From assembly GCA_946479505.1 (NCBI GenBank), contig CAMLGC010000006.1, positions 11,065 through 75,064 on the forward strand: a stretch of 64,000 nt of DNA. Direction: 5' to 3'. Within the stretch, counting starts at the first letter, position 1. The number at the start of each line of letters is the position of its first letter. The notes under the pieces were generated by a model. That model saw nothing but the letters and a program-made list of their open reading frames with translations, was not told the origin of the DNA and ran no database searches. Below are positions 55,739 through 64,000 of this stretch, piece by piece. Origin of the DNA: an uncultured Sphingomonadaceae bacterium. Lineage in GTDB: Bacteria; Pseudomonadota; Alphaproteobacteria; Sphingomonadales; Sphingomonadaceae. The position numbers were made by a program, and so were the translations under genes.

Positions 55739-56341
55739 ATGACCAAAGTCCTCGTTCTTTATTATTCGTCCTACGGCCATATCGAGCAGATGGCCGACGC
55801 GATGGCCGAAGGCGCGCGCGAGGGCGGTGCCGAGGTCGACATCCGCCGCGTCCCCGAAACAGCCCCGCCCGAGGTAGTGAAGGCCGCGCATTTCAAGACG
55901 GACACCGCGCACCCCGTGATCGAGGACATCAACGAGCTCGCCACCTACGACGCGATCGTCGTCGGCGCGCCGACGCGCTTCGGTCGCATGCCGAGCCAGA
56001 TGGCCGCGTTCCTCGACAAGGCGGGCGGCCTGTGGGCGTCGGGCAAGCTCAACGGCAAGGTCGGGGGCGCCTTCACCTCGACCGCAACCCAGCATGGCGG
56101 GCAGGAGATGACGCTGTTTTCGATCATCACCAACCTCCTCCATTTCGGCCTCACGGTGGTCGGGCTCGATTACGGCTATTCGGGGCAGCAGGGCGTCAAG
56201 GAGGTGCATGGCAGCGCGCCCTATGGCGCAACCACGATCGCCGACAGCGACGGCAGCCGCCAGCCGAGCGAGATCGACCTGGGCGGCGCGCGCTATCAGG
56301 GCAAGCGCATCGCCGAGACCGCGGCGAAGCTGAGGGGCTAA
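55739..56341 (+). CDS. wrbA: NAD(P)H:quinone oxidoreductase, WrbA type
   Basis: 200-residue flavodoxin-like FMN enzyme that reduces quinones by two electrons. [20 protein letters not shown] is the phosphate-binding loop, then [40 protein letters not shown], and LDYGYSGQ. Length is typical (198-200). ATG 55739 follows GAAGGA. The pirin gene lies upstream across the repeat and may be in the same transcript. Both can handle aromatic or quinone-type compounds (context only). Its stop overlaps the convergent VanY-like gene by 4 bp. Confidence 0.95.
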   Translation: MTKVLVLYYSSYGHIEQMADAMAEGAREGGAEVDIRRVPETAPPEVVKAAHFKTDTAHPVIEDINELATYDAIVVGAPTRFGRMPSQMAAFLDKAGGLWASGKLNGKVGGAFTSTATQHGGQEMTLFSIITNLLHFGLTVVGLDYGYSGQQGVKEVHGSAPYGATTIADSDGSRQPSEIDLGGARYQGKRIAETAAKLRG

Positions 56342-57063
56342 CCTGTCGGCACGGCCGCCGGAGGCTTCGGCACCGGCGGCTGCGAGACGACGCGGAGCAC
56401 GAGGGTCGGAATCCGCGGCTCTGCCGGGAAGCGCTCGCGCGCCGCAGCGAACGTGCGCCGCGCCGCCGTCGCGCCCTGCTCGGCGCGCGAACGGCCGACC
56501 CAGCGCCAATGCCAGGGCTCCCACGTCACCCCTTGCGAATTCTTCCACGGGAAGGAGAGCTCGAAGCCGTATTCGGTCGCGTGCTCGAGCAGCCATTGGC
56601 CGAGCGGCGTGCGGTCGAAGCAATATTCGACATCGGCGCAGCCGGGGGAGGGACGCGTGCCGAAATCGATCGCATAGCCGGTCGAATGCTCGCTGTGGCC
56701 CGGCGGCGCGACGCTCATCGCACGGCGCGCGGGCTCCTCGCAGCGCCGGTTTCCTTCCGGATCGATCTCGCAGAACACCGCGCGTTGGTGCGCCTCGGAG
56801 CGGTAGCACGAGACGCCCTGCACCGTTCCGGTCACCCCTGCGGCGCGCGCGCCGGCGATCAGCGCGATCAGGTCGGGCAGGACCTCGCGACGGATCAGGC
56901 ATGGCTGGCGAAGCGCGAACCCGTCGGGCGCCTCGACGAGCATCGCCGAATCGGCCTCGGGATAGGATAGGTGACCGTAGAGGCGCGCGTCCGCCGCCTG
57001 CCCGGCAAAGGCGGCGGTGGAGAAGGCGAGGGCGGCGAGCGCGAGCGCGGTGCGGAGGAGCAT
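56338..57063 (-). CDS. Secreted D-alanyl-D-alanine carboxypeptidase, VanY/LAS family
   Basis: 241 residues with a signal peptide ([20 protein letters not shown]) and a VanY-type LAS metallopeptidase domain: [11 protein letters not shown], the zinc motif [12 protein letters not shown] (SxHxxGxAxD), and EPWHWRWVG with the second zinc His. It trims the terminal D-Ala from peptidoglycan stems in the periplasm. A Pro-rich C-terminal tail follows ([14 protein letters not shown]). ATG 57063 is chosen because the signal peptide starts there. The open frame upstream is antisense to the pseudouridine synthase gene. Confidence 0.9.
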   Translation of the reverse strand: MLLRTALALAALAFSTAAFAGQAADARLYGHLSYPEADSAMLVEAPDGFALRQPCLIRREVLPDLIALIAGARAAGVTGTVQGVSCYRSEAHQRAVFCEIDPEGNRRCEEPARRAMSVAPPGHSEHSTGYAIDFGTRPSPGCADVEYCFDRTPLGQWLLEHATEYGFELSFPWKNSQGVTWEPWHWRWVGRSRAEQGATAARRTFAAARERFPAEPRIPTLVLRVVSQPPVPKPPAAVPTG

Positions 57064-57129
57064 GAAACGGGTTCCGTCGGACGGCGGCGCCTCTGGCATG
57101 CGGCGACGCTTGGTGGCAAGAGCGCCGCC

Positions 57130-57777
57130 ATGCTCAGCGACCATGTGCTCTTCATCGACGGCGAGGCGATCGTGCTCGACAAGCCCTCGGGCCTGCCGGT
57201 CGATCCGCCGCGCGATGGCTCGCTCAGCCTCGAAAATTATCTCGAAAGCCTCACCTTCGGGTTCCAGCGCTGGCCGCAGCCGGTGCATCGGCTCGATCGC
57301 GACACGTCGGGCTGCCTGCTCCTCTCGCGCAATCCCAAGGCGCATCGGCGCTTCCAGCGCGCATTTGAGGAGGGGCGCGTGCAGAAGCGCTACGTTGCGG
57401 TGGTCGACGGCATCCCCGAGCGCGACAGCGGCACGATCGACTTGCCGCTGGTCAAGGTGAGCAGCGCGACGATCGGCTGGAGGATGACTGGTGCTGCAAA
57501 CGGCAAGCCTTCGCGGACGCACTGGAAGGTGCTCGACGTCAAGGATCGCCGTACACTGGTCGAATTCATGCCCGAGACCGGGCGCACGCATCAGATCCGC
57601 GTCCACGCCGCCGAGGGGCTGGGGACGCCCGTGTCGGGTGATCCGGTCTATGGGGGAGGGCAGGGACCGTTCCTGCTTCATGCCGACTCGCTCGTGCTGG
57701 TGCGCGAGGGCAAGCCGCCGATCGACGTCGCCGCGCCGTTTCCGGAACGCTTCCGCGAGGCCGGTTTCGATGGCTGA
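57130..57777 (+). CDS. RluA-family pseudouridine synthase
   Basis: 215-residue pseudouridine synthase lacking an S4 domain: VLDKPSGLPVDPP, the catalytic Asp in VHRLDRDTSGCLLLSRN, GRVQKRYVAVVDG, PETGRTHQIRVHAA, and LLHADSLVL. It isomerises uridine in rRNA or tRNA. The target is not deducible, though its size and lack of S4 resemble RluA/TruC-like enzymes. ATG 57130 is preceded by GCGCCGCC, a weak ribosome-binding site, but the next start would lose the KPSG motif. It overlaps the arfB gene by 8 bp, so the two are co-translated. Confidence 0.9.
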   Translation: MLSDHVLFIDGEAIVLDKPSGLPVDPPRDGSLSLENYLESLTFGFQRWPQPVHRLDRDTSGCLLLSRNPKAHRRFQRAFEEGRVQKRYVAVVDGIPERDSGTIDLPLVKVSSATIGWRMTGAANGKPSRTHWKVLDVKDRRTLVEFMPETGRTHQIRVHAAEGLGTPVSGDPVYGGGQGPFLLHADSLVLVREGKPPIDVAAPFPERFREAGFDG

Positions 57778-58168
57778 GGTCCCCGAGGACGCGATCGAGG
57801 AACGCTTTCTCGCGGCCACCGGACCGGGCGGGCAGAACGTCAACAAGGTCGCGACCGCGTGCCAGCTTCGCGTCAACGTCTTCCGGCTGGGGCTCGCGCC
57901 CGACGTTTATCAGCGGCTCAAGACGCTGGCGGGCAGCCGCATGACGACCGCGGGCGAGCTGGTGCTGACCGCGCGGCGCTTCCGCACGCAGGAGGCGAAC
58001 CGCGCCGATGCGCGCGAGCGGCTTGCCGAGCTGCTCGCCAAGGCGCACGAGCGGCCGGCGAAGCGGCGGCCGACGCGGCCCAGCCGCGCCGCCAAGGCCA
58101 AGCGCGTCGACGCCAAGAAGAGCCGGAGCGCGGTAAAGGCGGGGCGCGGCAAAGTGCAGCTCGATTAG
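57770..58168 (+). CDS. arfB: Alternative ribosome-rescue factor ArfB (peptidyl-tRNA hydrolase)
   Basis: 132-residue YaeJ/ArfB-type release factor. TGPGGQNVNKVATACQLRV contains the catalytic GGQ loop, ELVLTARRFRTQEANRADA follows, and a basic C-terminal tail (RPAKRRPTRPSRAAKAKRVD) enters the empty mRNA channel of stalled ribosomes. It hydrolyses peptidyl-tRNA on ribosomes without a stop codon, backing up tmRNA. No domain 2/4 of full-length release factors is present. It starts 8 bp before the pseudouridine synthase stop, and the msrC gene starts 9 bp after its stop. Confidence 0.94.
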   Translation: MAEVPEDAIEERFLAATGPGGQNVNKVATACQLRVNVFRLGLAPDVYQRLKTLAGSRMTTAGELVLTARRFRTQEANRADARERLAELLAKAHERPAKRRPTRPSRAAKAKRVDAKKSRSAVKAGRGKVQLD

Positions 58169-58176
58169 GAAAACGC

Positions 58177-58659
58177 ATGTACGCTTTCGATGTGACCGCC
58201 GGCTCGAAGAGCGAGCTTTACCGCGACCTCGTGTCGGCGATCGACGCGCTGACCGCCGACGAATCCGACGCGATCGCCAACATGGCGAACGTCGCCGCGG
58301 CGATCTGGCAGTTTCTGCCCGATCTCAACTGGGCGGGCTTCTATCGGCTGGTCGAGGGCGAGCTCGTGCTCGGACCCTTTCAGGGCAAGGCGGCGTGCAT
58401 CCGCATCGCGCTCGGCAGTGGGGTGTGCGGAACCGCGGCGGCGACCCGCACGACGCAACTGGTCGAGGATGTTAACGCATTTTCCGGGCATATCGCGTGC
58501 GACGCGGCGAGCGCGTCCGAGCTGGTGGTGCCGATCGTCCATGACGACCGCCTGATCGGCGTTCTCGATCTCGACAGCCCCCGGGTCCGGCGGTTCGATG
58601 GCGACGACGCCGCCGGCTGTGAGGCGATCGCAAAGCTGCTCGCGCCGCGACTGGCCTGA
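58177..58659 (+). CDS. msrC: Free methionine-(R)-sulfoxide reductase (GAF domain)
   Basis: 160-residue single GAF domain with the three Cys of fRMsr/YebR: CIRIALGSGVCGTAA holds two and FSGHIACDAAS the third, then SELVVPIVHDD and LIGVLDLDSP. It reduces free Met-(R)-sulfoxide in the cytoplasm using thioredoxin-like donors. ATG 58177 is preceded by GATTAGGAAAACGC, where AGGA is the likely ribosome-binding site. It is co-directional with arfB and the pseudouridine synthase and probably the last gene of that unit. Confidence 0.93.
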   Translation: MYAFDVTAGSKSELYRDLVSAIDALTADESDAIANMANVAAAIWQFLPDLNWAGFYRLVEGELVLGPFQGKAACIRIALGSGVCGTAAATRTTQLVEDVNAFSGHIACDAASASELVVPIVHDDRLIGVLDLDSPRVRRFDGDDAAGCEAIAKLLAPRLA

Positions 58660-58766
58660 CCCGTATCGGGACTCGCGCGGCTTTTCGGCACGCCGGCGAA
58701 ATGGTAAGCAGGCAATCAACGGTTTTGAGCGTGGGCGCGGGGGCGCAACGGCAGGGAGACGAGGAC

Positions 58767-59555
58767 ATGCGCGGCCTCTTGATCGCAACGCTGGCATCGG
58801 TCGGGATGTTCGCGACGCCGGCGCTGGCGCAGCATCACGGCGGGGGCCATCCGGGCGGGCACATGGGCGGCCATCCGGGCGGCCAATGGCATGGCGGCGG
58901 GCACCGGCAGGGGCGACCCGGAGACTCGTGGCACTGGAATCGACGGGGGCACCGCTGGGGCGGGATGATTGGCGGCCGTTGGTACGGGGGAATGCGCGCG
59001 CCGGGCGGCTGGGCGGCGTATCGGCGGCCGATGCGTGGCTGGGTGCTGCCGTCTTACTGGGTGTCGCCCGGATGGACGGTGTGGGACTGGTCCGCTTACC
59101 GGCTGCCGGCGCCGCCGCAGGGCTATAGCTGGTCGCGTTACTATGACGACGCAGTGCTGATCGACCGATCGGGCCAGGTATGGGACAGCCGCGGTGACAT
59201 GGATTGGGACGCCTACGATCAGGATTATGACGACGGATGGGACGAGGACCTGGATGGCCTGCCGCCGCCTTCGCCCCCCGAAATCGGCTATGGCCCCGAT
59301 GTCGAGGTGATGCGCGGGGGGCGGCCGGTAGGCGGCACGCGGGTGACGACGACCTGCGTCGGCGCATGCGAGGGCGTAACCGAGGATGGCTGGTACTACC
59401 CGCCGGCGACGCGGACGACGATCACGATCCCGCCCTGCGCCAAAATCGTGACGACGACCACGGCCACGCATCCGGCAAAGACCTACGTCATCGAAAGGTC
59501 TGTGCCGGTGCGGAGCAAAACCGTGCGCAAGGTCCGCAAGGTGATCCGCAGGTAG
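58767..59555 (+). CDS. RcnB-family periplasmic protein with His/Gly-rich N-terminus
   Basis: 262 residues: signal peptide MRGLLIATLASVGMFATPALA, a His- and Gly-rich stretch (HHGGGHPGGHMGGHPGGQWH) likely to bind Ni, Co or Zn, a Trp/Tyr/Pro-rich middle, and the RcnB signature YRLPAPPQGYSWSRYYDDAVLIDRSGQV (quoted as LPAPPQGYSW and DDAVLIDRSG). The last 90 residues are specific, with CVGACEG and a Thr/Val-rich basic end. RcnB homologues take part in nickel/cobalt homeostasis. No RcnA exporter gene is in the window. ATG 58767 follows AGGGAGACGAGGAC. Confidence 0.85.
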   Translation: MRGLLIATLASVGMFATPALAQHHGGGHPGGHMGGHPGGQWHGGGHRQGRPGDSWHWNRRGHRWGGMIGGRWYGGMRAPGGWAAYRRPMRGWVLPSYWVSPGWTVWDWSAYRLPAPPQGYSWSRYYDDAVLIDRSGQVWDSRGDMDWDAYDQDYDDGWDEDLDGLPPPSPPEIGYGPDVEVMRGGRPVGGTRVTTTCVGACEGVTEDGWYYPPATRTTITIPPCAKIVTTTTATHPAKTYVIERSVPVRSKTVRKVRKVIRR

Positions 59556-59567
59556 ATCGCTTCGGGC

Positions 59568-59777
59568 TCAGGCGCGCCGCCTGAGAAACCGGAAACGGTC
59601 ACGGATGCGGGCGTCAAAATAGCGGCCGAGCGAAGGCGCGGCGATCAATTCCTCGGCGATCCGCGCGGGAACGCCGAGATAGGTGTACCAGCCGCCATGG
59701 TTGAACCGGACCGCGAGCCGCCGCCGCGCGGCGTCGTATTCGATCTCGTTCATCACCGATGAGCTGACCTGGACCAT
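59568..59777 (-). CDS. KTSC domain protein
   Basis: 69 residues forming one KTSC domain: VSSSVMNEIEYDAARRRLAVRF, quoted as EIEYDAARRRLAVRF, then GGWYTYLGVPARIAEELIAA and GRYFDARIRDRFRFLRR. The domain is named for lysyl-tRNA-synthetase C-terminal similarity and its role is uncertain, perhaps nucleic-acid or lysine-related binding. ATG 59777 opens the domain but has no clear Shine-Dalgarno. Codons upstream in frame do not look like coding. Convergent with the RcnB-like gene, 12 bp apart. Confidence 0.78.
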   Translation of the reverse strand: MVQVSSSVMNEIEYDAARRRLAVRFNHGGWYTYLGVPARIAEELIAAPSLGRYFDARIRDRFRFLRRRA

Positions 59778-59936
59778 GCGGAGACAACGCACGGCGCGCG
59801 GAGCGGATGCGAGGCCGATTTTGCGATGATCGAAGGACCGGCAAACGGGTAGCGCCGCATTTGTTTCCGGCGTCGAGATGTCGCGCAACCCGTTTGCGGC
59901 ATGCAGCCGATCTCGGGTGGTATCGCTGGCAGGCAC

Positions 59937-60098
59937 AAATGAAAGAGGCTGCCGAGCACCCTTCCCGGATGCCCGACAGCCTCTCGCATGGTCAGCGGCC
60001 GGAAGCTCCAGCCCGGGAGACCATGCGAGCCGCTTCTCCTGTGGGTGTTCACGTTGACTGGGGGAGGATACCCCCCGCAACCACCCGGCGGAGCTTAG
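59937..60098 (-). ncRNA. Structured RNA with three hairpins and a terminator
   Basis: On the minus strand the sequence after the first tiny ORF folds as a GGGGG/CCCCC stem containing TATCCTCCCCC (60060-60077), then a perfect 11-bp stem CTCGCATGGTC/GACCATGCGAG (59983-59993 with 60019-60029), then a 14-bp terminator hairpin (59945-59983) and TTTCATTT. The CCUCCCC loop is anti-Shine-Dalgarno in type, as in several alphaproteobacterial sRNAs. It could be an sRNA, or a leader/attenuator. I know no family name for it. Confidence 0.45.
59945..59983 (-). terminator. Terminator hairpin of the structured RNA
   Basis: GAGGCTG/CAGCCTC arms with further pairs TCGGGCA/TGCTCGG (two wobbles) and an 11-nt loop, followed on the minus strand by TTTCATTT at 59944-59937. 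It ends transcription before the KTSC gene, whose start is 160 bp farther on. Confidence 0.7.
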
Positions 60099-60144
60099 CG
60101 GCGCGTCTCCCGAACGAACTGAACCGACCCCATTGCTGAACCAT
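60049..60144 (-). CDS. Candidate 31-residue small ORF, second frame
   Basis: It starts at ATG 60144, 14 bases after AGGAGG and 7 bases inside the 18-codon ORF at 60095-60151, in a different frame. It encodes a basic peptide (FSSFGRRAAKLRRVVAGG within it) with Arg/Lys-rich middle and ends at TGA 60049 inside the CCTCCCCC hairpin region. The spacing favours the other ORF for initiation, but the composition here is more protein-like. Whether either is translated cannot be decided from sequence. Confidence 0.4.
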   Translation of the reverse strand: MVQQWGRFSSFGRRAAKLRRVVAGGILPQST

Positions 60145-60151
60145 GAGACAT
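60095..60151 (-). CDS. Candidate 18-residue small ORF with perfect extended Shine-Dalgarno
   Basis: ATG 60151 is 7 bases after AGGAGG, which is part of a 14-nt perfect complement to the 16S rRNA 3' end. The peptide MSHGSAMGSVQFVRETRR ends at TAA 60095. It is the best-spaced start for that strong site. Either this or the overlapping frame is likely to be translated, or the site serves as a ribosome trap. No homologue is known to me. Confidence 0.45.
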   Translation of the reverse strand: MSHGSAMGSVQFVRETRR

Positions 60152-60152
60152 C

Positions 60153-60166
60153 GGATCACCTCCTTT
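60153..60166 (-). promoter_or_regulatory. 14-nt complement to the 16S rRNA 3' end
   Basis: On the minus strand AAAGGAGGTGATCC pairs fully with the universal 3' end of 16S rRNA (GGATCACCTCCTTT). Normal sites here are 4-7 nt. A full-length match is rare and implies very strong ribosome capture ahead of the small ORFs. Confidence 0.85.
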
Positions 60167-60293
60167 CGCTAGTTGAAGCACTGCGCACCCATCGCTGGCT
60201 GCACGTCCAATGTGAGTCACCGCCGCCCGCGAAACAAGTCTTGTTTTGCACGAGCGTTTGCGCGATGATTCGAGTTCTGCGCGGCGACACGGA

Positions 60294-60572
60294 TCAGTCC
60301 TTGCCGAAGGCCTTGCGCAGTTCCTCCTTCGCGTCTTCGAGCACCTTCTTCTGGCCGGCGTCGAGGTCGTGCCCCGCGCGGTTGATGTAGAAGGTCAGCA
60401 TCGACATCGCCGATTGCAGCGGCGATCCCTTGCGCCGCGTGCTCTTCTCCGCCGATGCCTTGAGCGACTTGGCGATCCGCTTCGGATCGGTCCAGGTAAA
60501 GACGCCCTCGTCAAGGTCGAGCGCATCCGAGTGCTCGGTCACGTCCTGCGACCATTTCTCTTTCTCTGCCAT
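60294..60572 (-). CDS. DUF3175 family protein
   Basis: 92 residues, hydrophilic and helical: KWSQDVTEHSDALDLDEGVF, DPKRIAKSLKASAEKSTRRKG, quoted as RIAKSLKASAEKS, then SPLQSAMSMLTFYINRAG and a Lys/Asp-rich end (VLEDAKEELRKAFGKD). The WSxxVTxxSxALDLxxxVF and FYINRAGxxL blocks mark DUF3175, small soluble proteins often near DNA-repair or stress genes, function unknown. The gap to the small basic gene upstream is 37 bp, so they may be one transcript. Confidence 0.88.
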   Translation of the reverse strand: MAEKEKWSQDVTEHSDALDLDEGVFTWTDPKRIAKSLKASAEKSTRRKGSPLQSAMSMLTFYINRAGHDLDAGQKKVLEDAKEELRKAFGKD

Positions 60573-60609
60573 CGTCGTTCCTTCGATGGGTGCCGCACCG
60601 GCCTATCAA

Positions 60610-60756
60610 TCAATGCCGCTTGAAATACTGGATTTCGCGCTCGTGCTTCTGCGCGGCTTCCTTGGTGTCGAAGGTGCCGAGGTTCTTGCGCTTGCCGGTG
60701 TCGGGATCCTTCTTGCGCGAATAGATGCGATAGCCGGCCTTGAGCTTGCGAATCAT
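60610..60756 (-). CDS. Small basic protein of 48 residues
   Basis: A 48-residue highly basic protein with YRIYSRKKDPDTGKRKNLG followed by TFDTKEAAQKHEREIQYFK. The pattern (basic strand, KDPDTGKRKxLGTF, then helix) looks like a small nucleic-acid-binding or AP2/integrase-arm-like module and is found as a stand-alone conserved short protein in alphaproteobacteria. ATG 60756 is preceded by GAGGAGAGC at good spacing, which supports translation. It is upstream of and close to the DUF3175 gene. Function unknown. Confidence 0.8.
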   Translation of the reverse strand: MIRKLKAGYRIYSRKKDPDTGKRKNLGTFDTKEAAQKHEREIQYFKRH

Positions 60757-60797
60757 CGTCGCTCTCCTCGCACGCCCAACGCACGAGACGGCCAGGC

Positions 60798-61373
60798 TTA
60801 TCCCGTGGGCGCGGCGCAGCGCAGGATCGTCTGGCGGATCACCGGATCGACCGGCATCGCCAGCGTCGGCCCGTTGCCCACGCTGACGCCGATCCGATCC
60901 TTGGCGGTCGCGAGCACGTCGGTGAGGAAGGTGTCGGTCGCGGGGTCGCTCGCCTGGATGCGCCCCGCCGAGCCCGGCTCGGTGTAGAAGGTCGCCGCGC
61001 CGTTCGCCGCGACGATCTGCATCGTTCCCCCCGATCCGCCCGAGGCGGCGCGCGTGAACACCATTCGCCGCGTAGCCGGATCGCAGCGCATCGCGAATTC
61101 GGACGCCTCACCCGCGTCGCCGAACACCGCCTGGTCGCCGTCGGCCGAAACCTGGAAGCGCCATGTGCCCTTCGCGGTCGCCACGCCGTCGAGCTCGGGC
61201 GTCGGCAGCGCGGCGGTGCCGACATTGGCGGTTGGGGCGGGAACGCGGTCGGCGTCGCCGAGACTGGCGCTTGGCGTTGGCGCAGGGACAATCGTGTTCG
61301 ATTGCTCGTGCTGCTCGCAGCCGGCGAGCCCCGCCAGCAACGCGACCGCGACCAACCGTCTCACGCGCGGCAA
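60798..61373 (-). CDS. Lipoprotein of unknown function, copy 2
   Basis: 191 residues with a lipobox (LLAGLAGC, Cys19), a Pro/Thr/Ala linker (IVPAPTPSASLGDADRVPAP) and a folded domain: TWRFQVSADGDQAVFGDAG, FAMRCDPATRRMVFTRA, TFYTEPGSAGRIQASDP and MPVDPVIRQTILRC. The same layout occurs in the upstream gene at 61361-61894 (GDWSYRDDGPGSVALF, FSIRCDQAARQVVLARA, MPxxxEI...C), so the two are tandem paralogues. It overlaps that gene by 13 bp. Outer-membrane or periplasmic; function unknown. Confidence 0.8.
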   Translation of the reverse strand: MPRVRRLVAVALLAGLAGCEQHEQSNTIVPAPTPSASLGDADRVPAPTANVGTAALPTPELDGVATAKGTWRFQVSADGDQAVFGDAGEASEFAMRCDPATRRMVFTRAASGGSGGTMQIVAANGAATFYTEPGSAGRIQASDPATDTFLTDVLATAKDRIGVSVGNGPTLAMPVDPVIRQTILRCAAPTG

Positions 61374-61894
61374 TCCTCGGTCACGCGCTCGATCTCGGCA
61401 TAAGCGGGGATGACGAGGGTCGGCAGTCCCGGCTGCTCGACGATGAACCGCCCACGACTATAGCCCATCGCGTCGAGCAGCGGATCGCGCGCGTTGAGCG
61501 TCACCGTCATGTGCGGCGCGGCGCCCGGGCTCGGCTGCGACGAAAGGGTGCGCGTCAGGCTCGTCGTCCGGATCGTCATCGCGCCGTTGCCCGACACCAT
61601 TCCGGCGCGCGCGAGAACCACCTGCCGCGCCGCCTGGTCGCACCGGATCGAGAAGCGCGCATCGGCATTGGCCAGCCGGAACAGCGCGACGCTTCCCGGC
61701 CCGTCGTCGCGGTAGCTCCAGTCCCCCGGCGTCAGCGGCCAATCGCGCCAGTCGCCGGTGAGCGCGGGCGTGACAGGCGTCGGGGCCGGCGTGGGTGTGG
61801 GCGTCGGCCGCGGGGCGGGGGCCACGGGCGGGGGCGCGTTGGGGATACAGCCGGCAAGCACGGCGACGGCGGCAAAGGCGAGGAGTTTACGCAT
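61361..61894 (-). CDS. Lipoprotein of unknown function, copy 1
   Basis: 177 residues with a clear lipobox (AVAVLAGC, Cys16), a Pro/Thr repeat linker (RPTPTPTPAPTPVTPAL) and a domain with DWSYRDDGPGSVALFRLANA, FSIRCDQAARQVVLARAG, MTIRTTSLTRTL, and a final Cys in ERVTEDCRA. The two conserved Cys (RCD and near the end) probably form a disulfide. Paralogue of the following gene. ATG 61894 is used because the signal begins there. Upstream of it 110 bp separate it from uvrB, with no motif seen. Confidence 0.82.
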   Translation of the reverse strand: MRKLLAFAAVAVLAGCIPNAPPPVAPAPRPTPTPTPAPTPVTPALTGDWRDWPLTPGDWSYRDDGPGSVALFRLANADARFSIRCDQAARQVVLARAGMVSGNGAMTIRTTSLTRTLSSQPSPGAAPHMTVTLNARDPLLDAMGYSRGRFIVEQPGLPTLVIPAYAEIERVTEDCRA

Positions 61895-62004
61895 GAACGC
61901 GCTTATGCGGATCGATCGCCTCGCCCTCAAGCCCGTTCAGGCGGCGCGAGGCACGATCCGGTCGAGTTCCCCATCGCAACATGCCGCCGGGCCCGAGTTG
62001 GCGC

Positions 62005-64000
<1,996 letters not shown>

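Noticed and set aside
60153..60166. GGATCACCTCCTTT as the end of a 16S rRNA gene
   Set aside because: No other rRNA sequence is nearby. On the other strand it reads as an extended Shine-Dalgarno directly before small ORFs.

Overview
The window looks like chromosomal DNA of a Sphingomonas-like alphaproteobacterium (order Sphingomonadales). The evidence is very high GC content, a CtrA cell-cycle regulator with its own TTAA-N7-TTAA box, GANTC sites, two TonB-dependent receptors, a PhoK-type alkaline phosphatase, an RcnB-like protein and many short GC-rich palindromic repeats. No rRNA, tRNA, phage, CRISPR array or classical IS transposase was seen. Genus is inference only.

Layout. 1-7.0 kb: a frameshifted GT39-like membrane glycosyltransferase, two CaiB/BaiF CoA-transferases, glutaryl-CoA dehydrogenase and a CitE-like lyase. 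7.1-18.1 kb: a saccharide locus with a LacI-type operator, a secreted GH3 beta-glucosidase, a large TonB-dependent receptor, two overlapping tryptophan-halogenase-family flavoproteins, a LacI regulator and an MFS transporter. 18.2-25.2 kb: 2,5-dioxovalerate dehydrogenase, then an inositol operon (CDP-alcohol transferase, inositol-3-phosphate synthase, nucleotidyltransferase) that runs into a second TonB receptor. 25.2-32.5 kb: acyl-CoA dehydrogenase, FAH-family hydrolase and a branched-chain 2-oxoacid dehydrogenase operon (E1 alpha, E1 beta, E2). 32.5-34.8 kb: a BLUF photoreceptor, an aldo/keto reductase and two tiny lipoproteins. 34.9-40.9 kb: a methionine operon (ArsR-methyltransferase fusion, metF, and metH split into two genes). 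41-46 kb: a beta-helix protein, a 400-bp element carrying a broken GIY-YIG nuclease, phoK and a DsbD/ScsB-type protein. 46-55 kb: bpt, ilvA, an HIBADH-family dehydrogenase, an amidohydrolase, a CPBP protease, ctrA, an AI-2E-family permease and a LysR/pirin pair. 55-64 kb: wrbA, a VanY peptidase, an RluA-type synthase, arfB, msrC, RcnB-like, KTSC, DUF3175 and other small genes, two related lipoproteins, and uvrB, which runs off the right edge.

The most unusual theme is the repeats. At least a dozen paired palindromes are scattered through the window. Two lie in frame inside conserved enzymes (the BCKDH E2 linker and the MetH activation domain), where they encode the same 16-residue peptide. 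Several end exactly where the next gene's ribosome-binding site begins. One repeat family also forms the 28-bp terminal inverted repeats of a 400-bp unit that carries a GIY-YIG nuclease remnant and is flanked by a 6-bp direct duplication, which looks like a transposition product.

Other points worth following: a leaderless promoter overlain by a 22-bp palindrome ahead of the methionine operon; an intergenic cluster of nine GANTC sites near 47 kb; and a region near 60 kb with a 14-nt perfect complement to the 16S rRNA 3' end, nested tiny ORFs, stacked hairpins and a terminator.
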